8,873 nucleotides of DNA from NCBI GenBank assembly GCA_964635065.1, contig CAZWMK010000096.1:1-8873 (forward strand). Direction: 5' to 3'. This document shows positions 1 to 6,402 of this stretch, piece by piece (positions within the stretch are counted from its first letter, which is position 1; the number at the start of each line of letters is the position of its first letter). Both the position numbers and the translations under genes were made by a program. This stretch comes from CAZWMK01 sp964635065. GTDB taxonomy: Bacteria > Pseudomonadota > Alphaproteobacteria > Sphingomonadales > Sphingomonadaceae. The notes under the pieces were generated by a model. That model worked only from the letters and a program-made list of their open reading frames with translations. It was not told where the DNA came from and did not search any database.

Positions 1-749
1 ATGCGGGTGAGAATGACGCCCGACAGATCAACCTGCCCGGCAAAGCTCTTGGCGACGTTCACTGCGTCCTGACCGGTCAGGCTGTCGACGACGAGCAGGA
101 TTTCATCCGGATTGGCGGTCGCCGCAACCGCCTGCATTTCCGCCATCAGCGCGGCATCGACGTGCAGACGCCCGGCCGTGTCGAGCAAGAGCACGTCATG
201 GCCCTGGAGCTTCGCCGCCTGCAAGGCGCGCTTGGCAATGTCGACCGGCTGCTGCCCCGCAACGATCGGAAGCGTCGCGACACTGACCTGTTCACCCAGG
301 ATACGCAGCTGTTCCTGCGCCGCCGGGCGGTTAACGTCCAAGGACGCCATCAGCACCTTCTTGCGGCCCTTTTCGGCAAGGCGCTTGGCGATTTTCGCCG
401 TCGTCGTCGTCTTGCCCGAACCTTGCAGACCGACCATCATGATGACGGCGGGCGGCGTGACGTCGATGTTCAGGCCTTCGCTGTCGCCGCCAAGCATGTC
501 AACGAGCGCATCATTGACGATCTTGATGACCTGCTGGCCCGGCGTCACCGAACGGATGACTTCGGCGCCGACCGCCTTTTCGGTTGCCTTGTCGACAAAC
601 TCTTTCGCAACCGGCAGCGCGACGTCGGCTTCCAGCAGCGCCACGCGCACCTCGCGCATCGCGGCGCGGACATCAGCCTCGGTCAGCGCACCACGACCGC
701 GGAGCTTGTCGAATACGCCGGACAGGCGGTCTGAAAGACTCTCGAACAT
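1..749 (-). CDS. ffh: Signal recognition particle GTPase Ffh (partial, N-terminal 249 residues)
   Basis: This is the protein subunit of the signal recognition particle. It binds 4.5S RNA and signal peptides of nascent membrane proteins and docks with FtsY at the inner membrane in a GTP-dependent way. The gene runs off the left edge, so the end of the G domain and the whole methionine-rich M domain are missing. Visible are the N domain (about residues 1-90, starting MFESLSDRLSGVFDKLRGRG), the P-loop GLQGSGKTT (107-115), the DVNRPAA motif (138-144) and DTAGR (190-194). The sequence stops at GVILTR, just before the expected TRMDGDARGG motif. The ATG at 747-749 is chosen because GGAG lies 7 bases upstream on this strand and because MFESLSDRL is the usual Ffh start. 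It is co-directional with the DUF924 gene behind it and has a 131-base leader region that could hold its own promoter. Identity is very secure. Confidence 0.97.
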   Translation of the reverse strand, partial: MFESLSDRLSGVFDKLRGRGALTEADVRAAMREVRVALLEADVALPVAKEFVDKATEKAVGAEVIRSVTPGQQVIKIVNDALVDMLGGDSEGLNIDVTPPAVIMMVGLQGSGKTTTTAKIAKRLAEKGRKKVLMASLDVNRPAAQEQLRILGEQVSVATLPIVAGQQPVDIAKRALQAAKLQGHDVLLLDTAGRLHVDAALMAEMQAVAATANPDEILLVVDSLTGQDAVNVAKSFAGQVDLSGVILTR

Positions 750-851
750 CAAATCACTCCAAACGGTTTTGCGCCGGCGGGCGAATCATCGCTGGCCGGC
801 GGGCATCCGTGGACGCGGTCAAAACTGGCGCTTTCAGGTAAAAGCAGGGGC

Positions 852-880
852 TACCTAGGCCCGCCCTGTGGAAAAGTCAA
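852..880 (-). promoter_or_regulatory. Candidate sigma-70-like promoter for ffh
   Basis: On the minus strand, TTGACT (875-880) is followed after exactly 17 bases by TAGGTA (852-857). The -35 box is good and the -10 box is weak. Transcription would begin near 845 and give ffh a leader of about 95 bases. The position fits, since it lies just beyond the stop codon of the upstream DUF924 gene. The call rests only on box similarity and spacing; read-through from the DUF924 gene is an alternative or additional source of ffh mRNA. Confidence 0.35.
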
Positions 881-1426
881 TCAGAAGCCCGCGCCCGGCT
901 GGGCGAGATAGGCCAGTTCATCTGCGGTCGACACCCGGCCAAGCGTGGCGTTACGGTGCGGAAAGCGCCCAAAGCGCGCGATCACGTCGCGGTGGCGGAT
1001 GGCATAATCCAGATAATTGGGATTGCCGAGCGCGGTAAATAGCGCGGCCGAACAGTCCTGATCGGCCAAAGCCTCGCTGTGTTCGAACGGCAGATAAAGA
1101 AATGTGGCGCGGTCGGGATCGAGCATCTTGTCGTCGCCGGACGCCAGCGCGCGGTCGGCAAGTGCGCGCGCCTCGGCGTCCTGTGCGAACGCGGCAGGCG
1201 AATCGCGGTGCAGGTTGCGGGAAATCTGGTCGAGAATGATGACTGCCGCCAAGCGTCCATCCGCCGTGGCGCGCCAGTCATCCGGCACGCCGTTTTTCGC
1301 GAAATCGGCGTGGAGCGCGCCGAAACGTCGGGCAATTTCAGCATCCACCGCTGCATCACGGGCGAAACGCTGTGGGGTGGCCAGCGTTTCGAACCAGAAA
1401 TCAAGGACATCGTGCGGCGTCGACAT
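881..1426 (-). CDS. DUF924 family protein
   Basis: This is a 181-residue soluble protein of the DUF924 family, which has a TPR-like helical fold and no well-established biochemical role. The family signature is complete: VLDFWFE near the N-terminus (7-13), LDQISRNLHR (65-74), YLPFEHSE (111-118), GRFPHRNATLGR (153-164) and the terminal PGAGF. No signal peptide or membrane segment is visible. The frame stays open up to 1645, but that extension would run antisense through the start of dapF and adds only low-complexity Arg/Ala sequence. The ATG at 1424-1426 (MSTPHDVLDFWF) matches the family start. No good Shine-Dalgarno sequence precedes it, and a GTG six codons upstream in frame is a possible alternative. 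It is divergent from dapF, with 109 bases between the two start codons. The family call is firm; the function is unknown. Confidence 0.9.
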   Translation of the reverse strand: MSTPHDVLDFWFETLATPQRFARDAAVDAEIARRFGALHADFAKNGVPDDWRATADGRLAAVIILDQISRNLHRDSPAAFAQDAEARALADRALASGDDKMLDPDRATFLYLPFEHSEALADQDCSAALFTALGNPNYLDYAIRHRDVIARFGRFPHRNATLGRVSTADELAYLAQPGAGF

Positions 1427-1535
1427 GGTGCGATCATGCACTGGCCCGGACGCCGCTGGCAAGCCGATGGGGGCCGCGCGCGCCCTTGCGCGGGAGTCAT
1501 GGACTTTCGCCCCCTGCGCGCCTACATGGCCTGCC

Positions 1536-2330
1536 ATGCGCCGCGCCTTTACCAAGATGCACGGACTCGGCAATGATTTCGTGCTGTTCGATGCCCGCCA
1601 GCAACCGCTCTCGCTGACGGCGGAGCAGGTGCGCGCCCTCGCCAACCGTTACACCGGGATCGGCTGCGACCAGCTGGTCGTACTTGAGCCGTCCGACCAT
1701 GCCGATTGTTTCATGCGCATCTACAATGCCGATGGCGGCGAGGTTTCGGCCTGCGGCAACGCCACGCGCTGCGTCGGCGCATATTTGGGTGGCGATGCCC
1801 GCATCGAAACGCGCGCCGATCTGCTTGTCGCCAATCAGGCGGGCAGCGGCATCGCCGTCGACATGGGCGAACCGCGCTTTGGCTGGGCCGAGATCCCGCT
1901 GGCCTATGCCATGGATACACGCACCATGCCGGTCGGCTGGGAAGAGCTGACAGCGCCATCCGCCGTCAATGTCGGCAATCCGCATGTCATCTTTTTCGTG
2001 CCCGATCTTGCGGCGGTCGATCTGGCCCGCCTTGGGCCGGAGATCGAAACTGATCCGCTGTTCCCCAAACGCGTCAATGTCAATGTCGCCCAAATCCTGT
2101 CACGCGACCATATCCGGCTGGCCGTGTGGGAGCGCGGCGCGGGCCTGACGCGCGCCTGCGGCACCGGGGCGTGCGCCACTGCAGTGGCTGCCATGCGGCG
2201 CGGGCTCACCGCCCGTCGCGTCACCGTCGATCTGCCGGGCGGCGCACTCAGCATCGCATGGGGCGATGACAACCGCATCCTGATGACGGGTCCGGCCACC
2301 ACGGCCTTCACCGGCGAGGTCGATCTGTGA
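1536..2330 (+). CDS. dapF: Diaminopimelate epimerase DapF
   Basis: This cytoplasmic enzyme converts LL-diaminopimelate to the meso form, the direct precursor of lysine and the cross-linking residue of peptidoglycan. It is a cofactor-independent two-cysteine (two-base) racemase. The 264-residue protein has the usual family length and both catalytic cysteines: C73 in NADGGEVSACGNATRC and C208 in ERGAGLTRACGTGACA. The N-terminal FTKMHGLGNDF and the NVGNPH motif (145-150) are also present. The frame is open back to 1104, but the upstream part lies antisense to the DUF924 gene. The ATG at 1536, giving MRRAFTKMHGLGNDF, fits the family start. No strong Shine-Dalgarno sequence is visible before it. 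It is the first gene of the dapF-mtaB-ftsY train; its TGA overlaps the GTG start of mtaB by 4 bases. Confidence 0.96.
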   Translation: MRRAFTKMHGLGNDFVLFDARQQPLSLTAEQVRALANRYTGIGCDQLVVLEPSDHADCFMRIYNADGGEVSACGNATRCVGAYLGGDARIETRADLLVANQAGSGIAVDMGEPRFGWAEIPLAYAMDTRTMPVGWEELTAPSAVNVGNPHVIFFVPDLAAVDLARLGPEIETDPLFPKRVNVNVAQILSRDHIRLAVWERGAGLTRACGTGACATAVAAMRRGLTARRVTVDLPGGALSIAWGDDNRILMTGPATTAFTGEVDL

Positions 2331-3574
2331 GCGCGGACAACCGCATCATCACCTTCGGCTGCCGCCTCAATGCCTATGAATCCGAAGTGATGCGCGGCCA
2401 CGCCGAAGCGGCGGGCGAGGACGTCGTCGTCGTCAACACCTGTGCCGTCACGGGCGAGGCGGTGCGACAGGCGCGCCAGTCGATCCGCAGGTTGAAGCGC
2501 GAAAATCCGAACGCACGCATCATCGTGACAGGGTGCGCGGCCCAGACCGAACCCGATACCTTTGCCGCCATGCCCGAAGTGGCGCGCGTGCTCGGCAATG
2601 TCGAAAAGATGGAAGCCAGGAGCTTCCTGTTCGACGAGGACGCGCCTCATGTGCGCGTGCAGGACATCATGGCCGTACGCGAAACCGCACCGCACCTGAT
2701 CGACGGCTTTGCCGACAAGGCCCGCGCCTTTGTCGAAGTGCAGAACGGCTGCGACCATCGCTGCACCTTCTGCATCATCCCCTATGGCCGCGGCAATTCG
2801 CGCTCGGTCCCGGCCGGCCTTGCGGTCGAACGCATCCGGCGGCTGGTCGATGCCGGCTTTGCCGAAATCGTGCTGACCGGTGTCGATGTCACCAGCTATG
2901 GCCATGATCTGCCCGGCGCGCCGACATTGGGCAACCTTGTCCAGCGCATTCTGAAGCTGGTGCCCGATCTGAAACGCCTGCGTCTGTCGTCGATCGATTC
3001 GATCGAGGCCGATCCGGCGCTGGTCGAGGCCATCACCAGCGAGGCGCGCGTCATGCCGCATCTGCACCTGTCGCTTCAGGCCGGCGACGACATGATCCTC
3101 AAGCGCATGAAGCGCCGCCACAGCCGGGCGGATGCCGTGCGCTTTGTTGAAAGCGTGAAGGCCGCGCGCCCCGACATTGCCATCGGCGCCGACATCATCG
3201 CCGGTTTTCCGACGGAAACCGACGCGATGTTCGAAAATTCGCTGAAACTGGTCGATGAATGCGACATCGTGTTCGGCCACATCTTCCCCTATTCGGCGCG
3301 CAAGGGCACGCCGGCCGCGCGCATGCCGCAACTGCCGATGCCGGTCAGAAAAGAGCGCGCCGCACGCTTGCGCGCCGCCTGTGCGACGCGGCACGACCAC
3401 TGGCTTGATGCACAGATCGGCGACATGGCCGATGTGCTGGTCGAACGCGACGACGGTCTGGGGCATGGCGCGAACTTTGCCCCTGTCCGGGTTCCGGGCG
3501 GCACCGCGGGACAATTGCTTCGCACCCGCATCATCGGCCGCGCAGGGGATATATTAGTGGCGGAGACGGCATGA
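2327..3574 (+). CDS. mtaB: tRNA N6-threonylcarbamoyladenosine (t6A37) methylthiotransferase MtaB
   Basis: This radical-SAM enzyme adds a methylthio group to t6A at position 37 of ANN-decoding tRNAs, giving ms2t6A, which stabilises codon-anticodon pairing. The 415-residue protein has the methylthiotransferase layout. The N-terminal UPF0004 domain holds three cluster cysteines: C12 in FGCRLN, C39 in NTCAVT and C70 in TGCAAQ. The radical-SAM CxxxCxxC follows at C142, C146 and C149 in NGCDHRCTFC. A C-terminal TRAM-like segment begins near residue 365. FGCRLN favours MtaB over MiaB or RimO, where the corresponding motif usually reads GCQMN or GCPKN. The start is GTG, four bases overlapping the dapF stop, with GAGG 7 bases upstream. 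Its own TGA overlaps the ftsY ATG, so translation is probably coupled on both sides. Confidence 0.93.
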   Translation: MSADNRIITFGCRLNAYESEVMRGHAEAAGEDVVVVNTCAVTGEAVRQARQSIRRLKRENPNARIIVTGCAAQTEPDTFAAMPEVARVLGNVEKMEARSFLFDEDAPHVRVQDIMAVRETAPHLIDGFADKARAFVEVQNGCDHRCTFCIIPYGRGNSRSVPAGLAVERIRRLVDAGFAEIVLTGVDVTSYGHDLPGAPTLGNLVQRILKLVPDLKRLRLSSIDSIEADPALVEAITSEARVMPHLHLSLQAGDDMILKRMKRRHSRADAVRFVESVKAARPDIAIGADIIAGFPTETDAMFENSLKLVDECDIVFGHIFPYSARKGTPAARMPQLPMPVRKERAARLRAACATRHDHWLDAQIGDMADVLVERDDGLGHGANFAPVRVPGGTAGQLLRTRIIGRAGDILVAETA

Positions 3575-4500
3575 GCGACAAGAAACCGAGCTGGTTTACC
3601 CGGCTGAAGGCAGGGCTGACGCGCTCGTCCGACAAGCTGGGCGACAATCTCTCCGGCCTCTTCAAGGGCAAGCTTGATGACGCCATGCTCGAAGAAATCG
3701 AAGAGGCGCTGATCGCCTCCGATCTCGGCCCGGCGATGGCCGCGCGCATCACCGCGCAACTGGCAGCCGACAAATACGACCGCGACATCACCGAAGCCGA
3801 TGTGCGGGCGGCAACCGCAAACGAAATCGAAAAAGTGCTGGCGCCGGTCGCCCAGCCGCTCGAAATCAGCGCCTTTCCACGGCCGCAGGTGATCCTTGTC
3901 GTCGGCGTCAACGGATCGGGCAAGACGACGACAATCGCCAAACTCGCCCATCTGCTGCAGGAACAAGATTACAGCGTGATGCTGGCGGCAGGCGACACCT
4001 TCCGTGCCGCTGCCATCGAACAGCTTCAGATCTGGGGCGGGCGCATCGACGTGCCAGTGATCTCGGGCGCAGTCGGTGGCGATGCCGCAGCCCTTGCCCA
4101 CGAAGCGCTGACGCAGGCAAAAGCCCGCGGTACCGATGTCCTCATCATCGACACTGCAGGCCGGCTTCAGAACAAGCAGGGCCTGATGGACGAGCTGGCC
4201 AAGATCAAGCGCGTGCTGTCGCGTCAGATGGCATCGGCGCCGCATGATGTCGTGCTCGTGCTCGATGCCACGACCGGCCAGAATGCCCTGAACCAGATCG
4301 AGGTGTTCCGCGACGTGGCGGGCGTCACTGGTCTCGTGATGACCAAGCTCGACGGCACGGCGCGCGGCGGCGTTCTGGTGGCGGCTGCCGAACGCTTCCG
4401 CCTGCCGATCCACGCCATCGGCATTGGCGAGAGCATCGATGACCTGCGCCCCTTTGCGCCCGACCAGTTTGCGGCAGCCCTCGCCGGGGTGGAAAATTAA
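3571..4500 (+). CDS. ftsY: Signal recognition particle receptor FtsY
   Basis: FtsY is the membrane-associated SRP receptor. It forms a GTP-dependent complex with Ffh and delivers ribosomes to the Sec translocon. The 309-residue protein has a short N-terminal helix (about 1-30), an N domain (about 31-95) and a full G domain: P-loop GVNGSGKT (112-119), DTFRAAA (142-148), DTAGR (194-198), TKLDGTARGG (258-267) and GIGESIDDLRPF (284-295). The long acidic A domain of enterobacterial FtsY is absent, as in many alphaproteobacteria. Membrane contact would then rely on the basic, amphipathic N-terminus (WFTRLKAGLTR). DTFRAAAIEQL and the IDDLRPF ending separate it from Ffh. ATG overlaps the mtaB stop by 4 bases, and GGAG lies 5 bases upstream of it. 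The gene ends 44 bases before yciB. Identity is secure. Confidence 0.97.
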   Translation: MSDKKPSWFTRLKAGLTRSSDKLGDNLSGLFKGKLDDAMLEEIEEALIASDLGPAMAARITAQLAADKYDRDITEADVRAATANEIEKVLAPVAQPLEISAFPRPQVILVVGVNGSGKTTTIAKLAHLLQEQDYSVMLAAGDTFRAAAIEQLQIWGGRIDVPVISGAVGGDAAALAHEALTQAKARGTDVLIIDTAGRLQNKQGLMDELAKIKRVLSRQMASAPHDVVLVLDATTGQNALNQIEVFRDVAGVTGLVMTKLDGTARGGVLVAAAERFRLPIHAIGIGESIDDLRPFAPDQFAAALAGVEN

Positions 4501-4529
4501 CCGGCCATCGCCATGTAGGGACGATGATC

Positions 4530-4537
4530 AAGGGGGA
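4530..4537 (+). promoter_or_regulatory. Strong ribosome binding site that sets the yciB start
   Basis: The run AAGGGGGA is an unusually strong Shine-Dalgarno sequence. It lies 7 bases before a GTG codon at 4545 and downstream of the in-frame ATG at 4524. It therefore supports the GTG as the real start of yciB and argues against the upstream ATG, which has no comparable site. Confidence 0.75.
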
Positions 4538-4544
4538 ATGTCGC

Positions 4545-5156
4545 GTGTCTGAACAGCGCAGCCTGTCCACGGGCCTGAAAATGGCGGTCGATTTCGGACC
4601 GCTTATCGTTTTTTTCGTCGTCAACCGTTATGCGCCTGGTTCGGACGTCGATCAGGCGATCTGGGCGACCGGTGCATTCATGCTGGCAACCATTGCCGCG
4701 ATGATCGTGTCACGACTGAAAACCGGCGTGATTTCGCCGATGCTATGGGTGACGGGTGCCATTGTCATGTTGTTCGGCGGGCTGACGATCTGGCTGCACG
4801 ATGAAGCCTTCATACAGCTGAAACCGACCGTGATCTATGCGGGCTTCGCCCTTATCCTGTTCGGCGGTCTGGCAACAGGCAAGCCGACGCTGAAGATCGT
4901 GCTCGAATCCAGTTTTCCCGCGCTCGATGCCGAAGGCTGGCGCAAGCTGACACGCAACTGGGCGCTGTTTTTCGCCGCCATGGCGATCCTGAACGAAGTG
5001 ATGCGTGCGCAATTGTCGTTTGATGACTGGGTCACGTTCAAGGTCTGGGCTGTGACAGCCCTGTCATTCATCTTCGCCCTGAGCCAGGCACCGATCCTGA
5101 TGAAGCATGGCGATCTGAAGGATGCCGAAGAACCGCCGTTGCCGCCGCAAGGCTGA
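4545..5156 (+). CDS. yciB: Inner membrane-spanning protein YciB / intracellular septation protein (IspZ family)
   Basis: This is an integral inner-membrane protein of the YciB/IspZ family. In other bacteria the family is linked to cell division, elongation and envelope integrity through contacts with division and peptidoglycan proteins; its biochemical activity is unknown. The 203-residue protein shows about five or six hydrophobic segments (roughly residues 13-27, 38-56, 65-84, 95-110, 137-153 and 165-185). It begins with the family-like motif KMAVDFGPLIVFFVVN and contains KPT twice. The soluble tail is short and proline-rich. The start is taken as GTG because of the strong ribosome binding site just before it; an ATG seven codons upstream would add MIKGECR. 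It follows ftsY by 44 bases with no visible terminator, so it is probably the last gene of the dapF-mtaB-ftsY transcript. A strong terminator lies 27 bases behind it. Confidence 0.9.
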   Translation: MSEQRSLSTGLKMAVDFGPLIVFFVVNRYAPGSDVDQAIWATGAFMLATIAAMIVSRLKTGVISPMLWVTGAIVMLFGGLTIWLHDEAFIQLKPTVIYAGFALILFGGLATGKPTLKIVLESSFPALDAEGWRKLTRNWALFFAAMAILNEVMRAQLSFDDWVTFKVWAVTALSFIFALSQAPILMKHGDLKDAEEPPLPPQG

Positions 5157-5183
5157 TCATCCGGGCATCCGCCTGAAACGACA

Positions 5184-5221
5184 GCGCCCCGGCTGCGACG
5201 ATCCGCAGCCGGGGCGCTTTT
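5184..5221 (+). terminator. Strong intrinsic terminator between convergent yciB and sodB
   Basis: A perfect 14-base-pair stem is formed by GCGCCCCGGCTGCG (5184-5197) and its exact complement (5204-5217). The loop is ACGATC, and TTTT follows at 5218-5221. It closes the yciB transcript. On the minus strand the hairpin also lies just behind the sodB stop codon, but there the following bases are only mildly T-rich, so termination in that direction should be weaker. Confidence 0.9.
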
Positions 5222-5234
5222 GCGTTGAGGCCGA

Positions 5235-5837
5235 TCAGCCGCGCGCGGCGTAGTTGGCGGCGGCAAAATCCCAGTTGATCAGCGACTTCAGGAAGGCGTC
5301 GACAAAGTTCGGGCGCGCATTCTGATAGTCGAGATAATAGGCATGTTCCCACACGTCGAGCGTGAGGAGCGGCGTCACGCCGTCGTGCACGAGCGGGGTG
5401 TCGGCATCATGCGTCGAAATGATCGCAAGCGTATCGCCCTTGGCAACCAGCCACGCCCAGCCTGAACCGAAATGCGCCGTCGCTTCCTTCTTGAAGGCTT
5501 CGGCAAAGCCTTCGAGGCTGCCGAATGCGGCATTGATCTTGTCGGCCAGTTCGCCGGTCGGCGCACCGCCGCCATTCGGCTTCATCGACTGCCAAAGGAA
5601 ATCGTGATTCCAAACCTGGGCGCTGTTGTTGAAAAGCCCCTGATTACCACTATCCTTGGCGGCACGGACGATTTCAACCAGCGACTTGCCGGCAAGCGGC
5701 GTGCCTTCGATCGCCGCGTTGGTGCGATCGACATAGGTCTGATGATGCTTGCCATAATGGAAGTCGAAGGTCTTTGCCGACATGTGCGGTTCCAGCGCCG
5801 ACTTGTCATAGGGCAGGGTCATGAGCGTCAATGCCAT
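5235..5837 (-). CDS. sodB: Superoxide dismutase, iron type (Fe-SOD)
   Basis: This cytoplasmic enzyme dismutates superoxide to oxygen and hydrogen peroxide. The 200-residue protein lacks a signal peptide. The four metal ligands are visible: H27, H78 in AQVWNHDF, and D161 and H165 in DVWEHAYYLDY. Iron (rather than manganese) use is indicated by the second-sphere glutamine at position 74 in FNNSAQVWNH, by FGSGWAWLV, and by the AYYLDYQNARP ending; cambialistic use cannot be excluded. The frame can be extended two codons to a TTG. The ATG at 5835-5837 is preferred because GAGGAG (5844-5849) lies 6 bases before it and MALTLMTLPY is the natural start. It is convergent with yciB and divergent from sufE. 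A repeat cluster just upstream is a likely control site. Confidence 0.95.
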   Translation of the reverse strand: MALTLMTLPYDKSALEPHMSAKTFDFHYGKHHQTYVDRTNAAIEGTPLAGKSLVEIVRAAKDSGNQGLFNNSAQVWNHDFLWQSMKPNGGGAPTGELADKINAAFGSLEGFAEAFKKEATAHFGSGWAWLVAKGDTLAIISTHDADTPLVHDGVTPLLTLDVWEHAYYLDYQNARPNFVDAFLKSLINWDFAAANYAARG

Positions 5838-5853
5838 GTGCAACTCCTCAAGC

Positions 5854-5882
5854 TACATGTATTCTGTACATGGGTGTACATG
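5854..5882. promoter_or_regulatory. Candidate operator: clustered TACATG / TGTACATG repeats upstream of sodB
   Basis: Three copies of TACATG occur within 29 bases (5854-5859, 5867-5872, 5877-5882). Two belong to a direct repeat TGTACATG-GG-TGTACATG (5865-5882) with a 10-base period, so both would face the same side of the helix. In addition, CATGTA-TTCTG-TACATG (5856-5872) is a perfect inverted repeat with a 5-base spacer, and TACATGTA is itself a palindrome. The cluster begins 5 bases upstream of the sodB ribosome binding site, where it would overlap the promoter or the very start of the mRNA, which suits a repressor site. I do not recognise a known regulator consensus here. It does not look like a Fur or RirA box. 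Confidence 0.5.
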
Positions 5883-5945
5883 CCCTAACGCATCAAAATG
5901 GCAAAGAGGTTCCTGCCCCGAATAATTGACGCATGCGCCGAATGC

Positions 5946-5975
5946 TTGACCACGGCATGGCTTCGCCCCTAGTCC
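5946..5975 (+). promoter_or_regulatory. Possible sufE promoter giving a near-leaderless mRNA
   Basis: TTGACC (5946-5951) is followed after 18 bases by TAGTCC (5970-5975). Seven bases further on lies the ATG of sufE (5983). If these boxes are used, transcription would start at or next to the start codon. This would explain why no Shine-Dalgarno sequence is seen before sufE. The -10 box is a poor match, so this is tentative. Confidence 0.25.
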
Positions 5976-5982
5976 TAGACGC

Positions 5983-6402
5983 ATGACCGGCCTTCCCGCT
6001 TTCCACACCATCCTTGACGATTACATGCTGCTCGATGACCGCGACGAGCGTTACCGCATGCTCATCGATCTTGGCCGCCTGCTTGAACCCATGCCTGACG
6101 CGCTGAAAACCGACGCCACCAAGGTGCGCGGCTGCTCTGCCAGTGTCTGGGTCTATCCGACGCAACTGCCCGATGGACGCCTGCATTTCCTCGCCGACAG
6201 CGATGCCGCGATCACCAAGGGGATCATCGCGCTGATCGTCGCCCTTGTGCAGGATCGCACGCCGGACGAACTGGTCACGACCGATCTCATGGCAGCCCTT
6301 GCACCATTCGACCTGAAAGCGCAGCTCAGCTCGAACCGCACACAAGGCATTCCGAACATGATCGCACTGATCCGGGCCACCGCCGAACGGCTGGCAGCAT
6401 GA
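5983..6402 (+). CDS. sufE: SufE family sulfur acceptor for Fe-S cluster assembly
   Basis: SufE accepts persulfide sulfur from the cysteine desulfurase SufS, stimulates it, and passes the sulfur to the SufBCD scaffold. The 139-residue protein has the usual family length. The N-terminal helix region is FHTILDDYMLLDDRDERYRM, the active cysteine C51 lies in KVRGCSASVWVYP, and the C-terminal motif is LSSNRTQGIPNMI. The position and context of C51 match the reactive cysteine of known SufE proteins. Other Suf genes are not in this window, so SufE is encoded apart from them. No Shine-Dalgarno sequence precedes the ATG. The gene is divergent from sodB across 145 bases. Its TGA overlaps the ATG of the next gene, so it heads a tightly coupled operon with the two hotdog genes. 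CsdE-like specificity cannot be excluded. Confidence 0.93.
   Translation: MTGLPAFHTILDDYMLLDDRDERYRMLIDLGRLLEPMPDALKTDATKVRGCSASVWVYPTQLPDGRLHFLADSDAAITKGIIALIVALVQDRTPDELVTTDLMAALAPFDLKAQLSSNRTQGIPNMIALIRATAERLAA

Noticed and set aside
112..858. Plus-strand open frames of 248 and 190 codons across the left edge
   Set aside because: They are shadows of ffh on the minus strand, whose P-loop and DTAGR motifs prove the coding frame.
1104..1535. N-terminal extension of dapF by 144 codons
   Set aside because: The extension overlaps the DUF924 gene on the other strand and does not resemble any part of DapF, which begins at the FTKMHGLGNDF motif.
1427..1645. N-terminal extension of the DUF924 protein by 73 codons
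   Set aside because: It runs antisense into the beginning of dapF and is low-complexity sequence; family members begin near the DFWF motif.
1904..3514. 536-codon open frame on the minus strand opposite dapF and mtaB
   Set aside because: It is antisense to two clearly recognised genes, shows no known domain, and is rich in Arg/His/Asp/Gly as expected for the mirror of GC-rich codons. Long antisense frames are common at this base composition.
3289..4413. 374-codon open frame on the minus strand opposite mtaB and ftsY
   Set aside because: It is antisense to ftsY, whose GTPase motifs are complete; it has no recognisable domain and no ribosome binding site of note.
5928..5985. GACGCATG repeated at 5928-5935 and 5978-5985 before sufE
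   Set aside because: It is an eight-base match only, and the second copy includes the start codon; it is likely coincidence.
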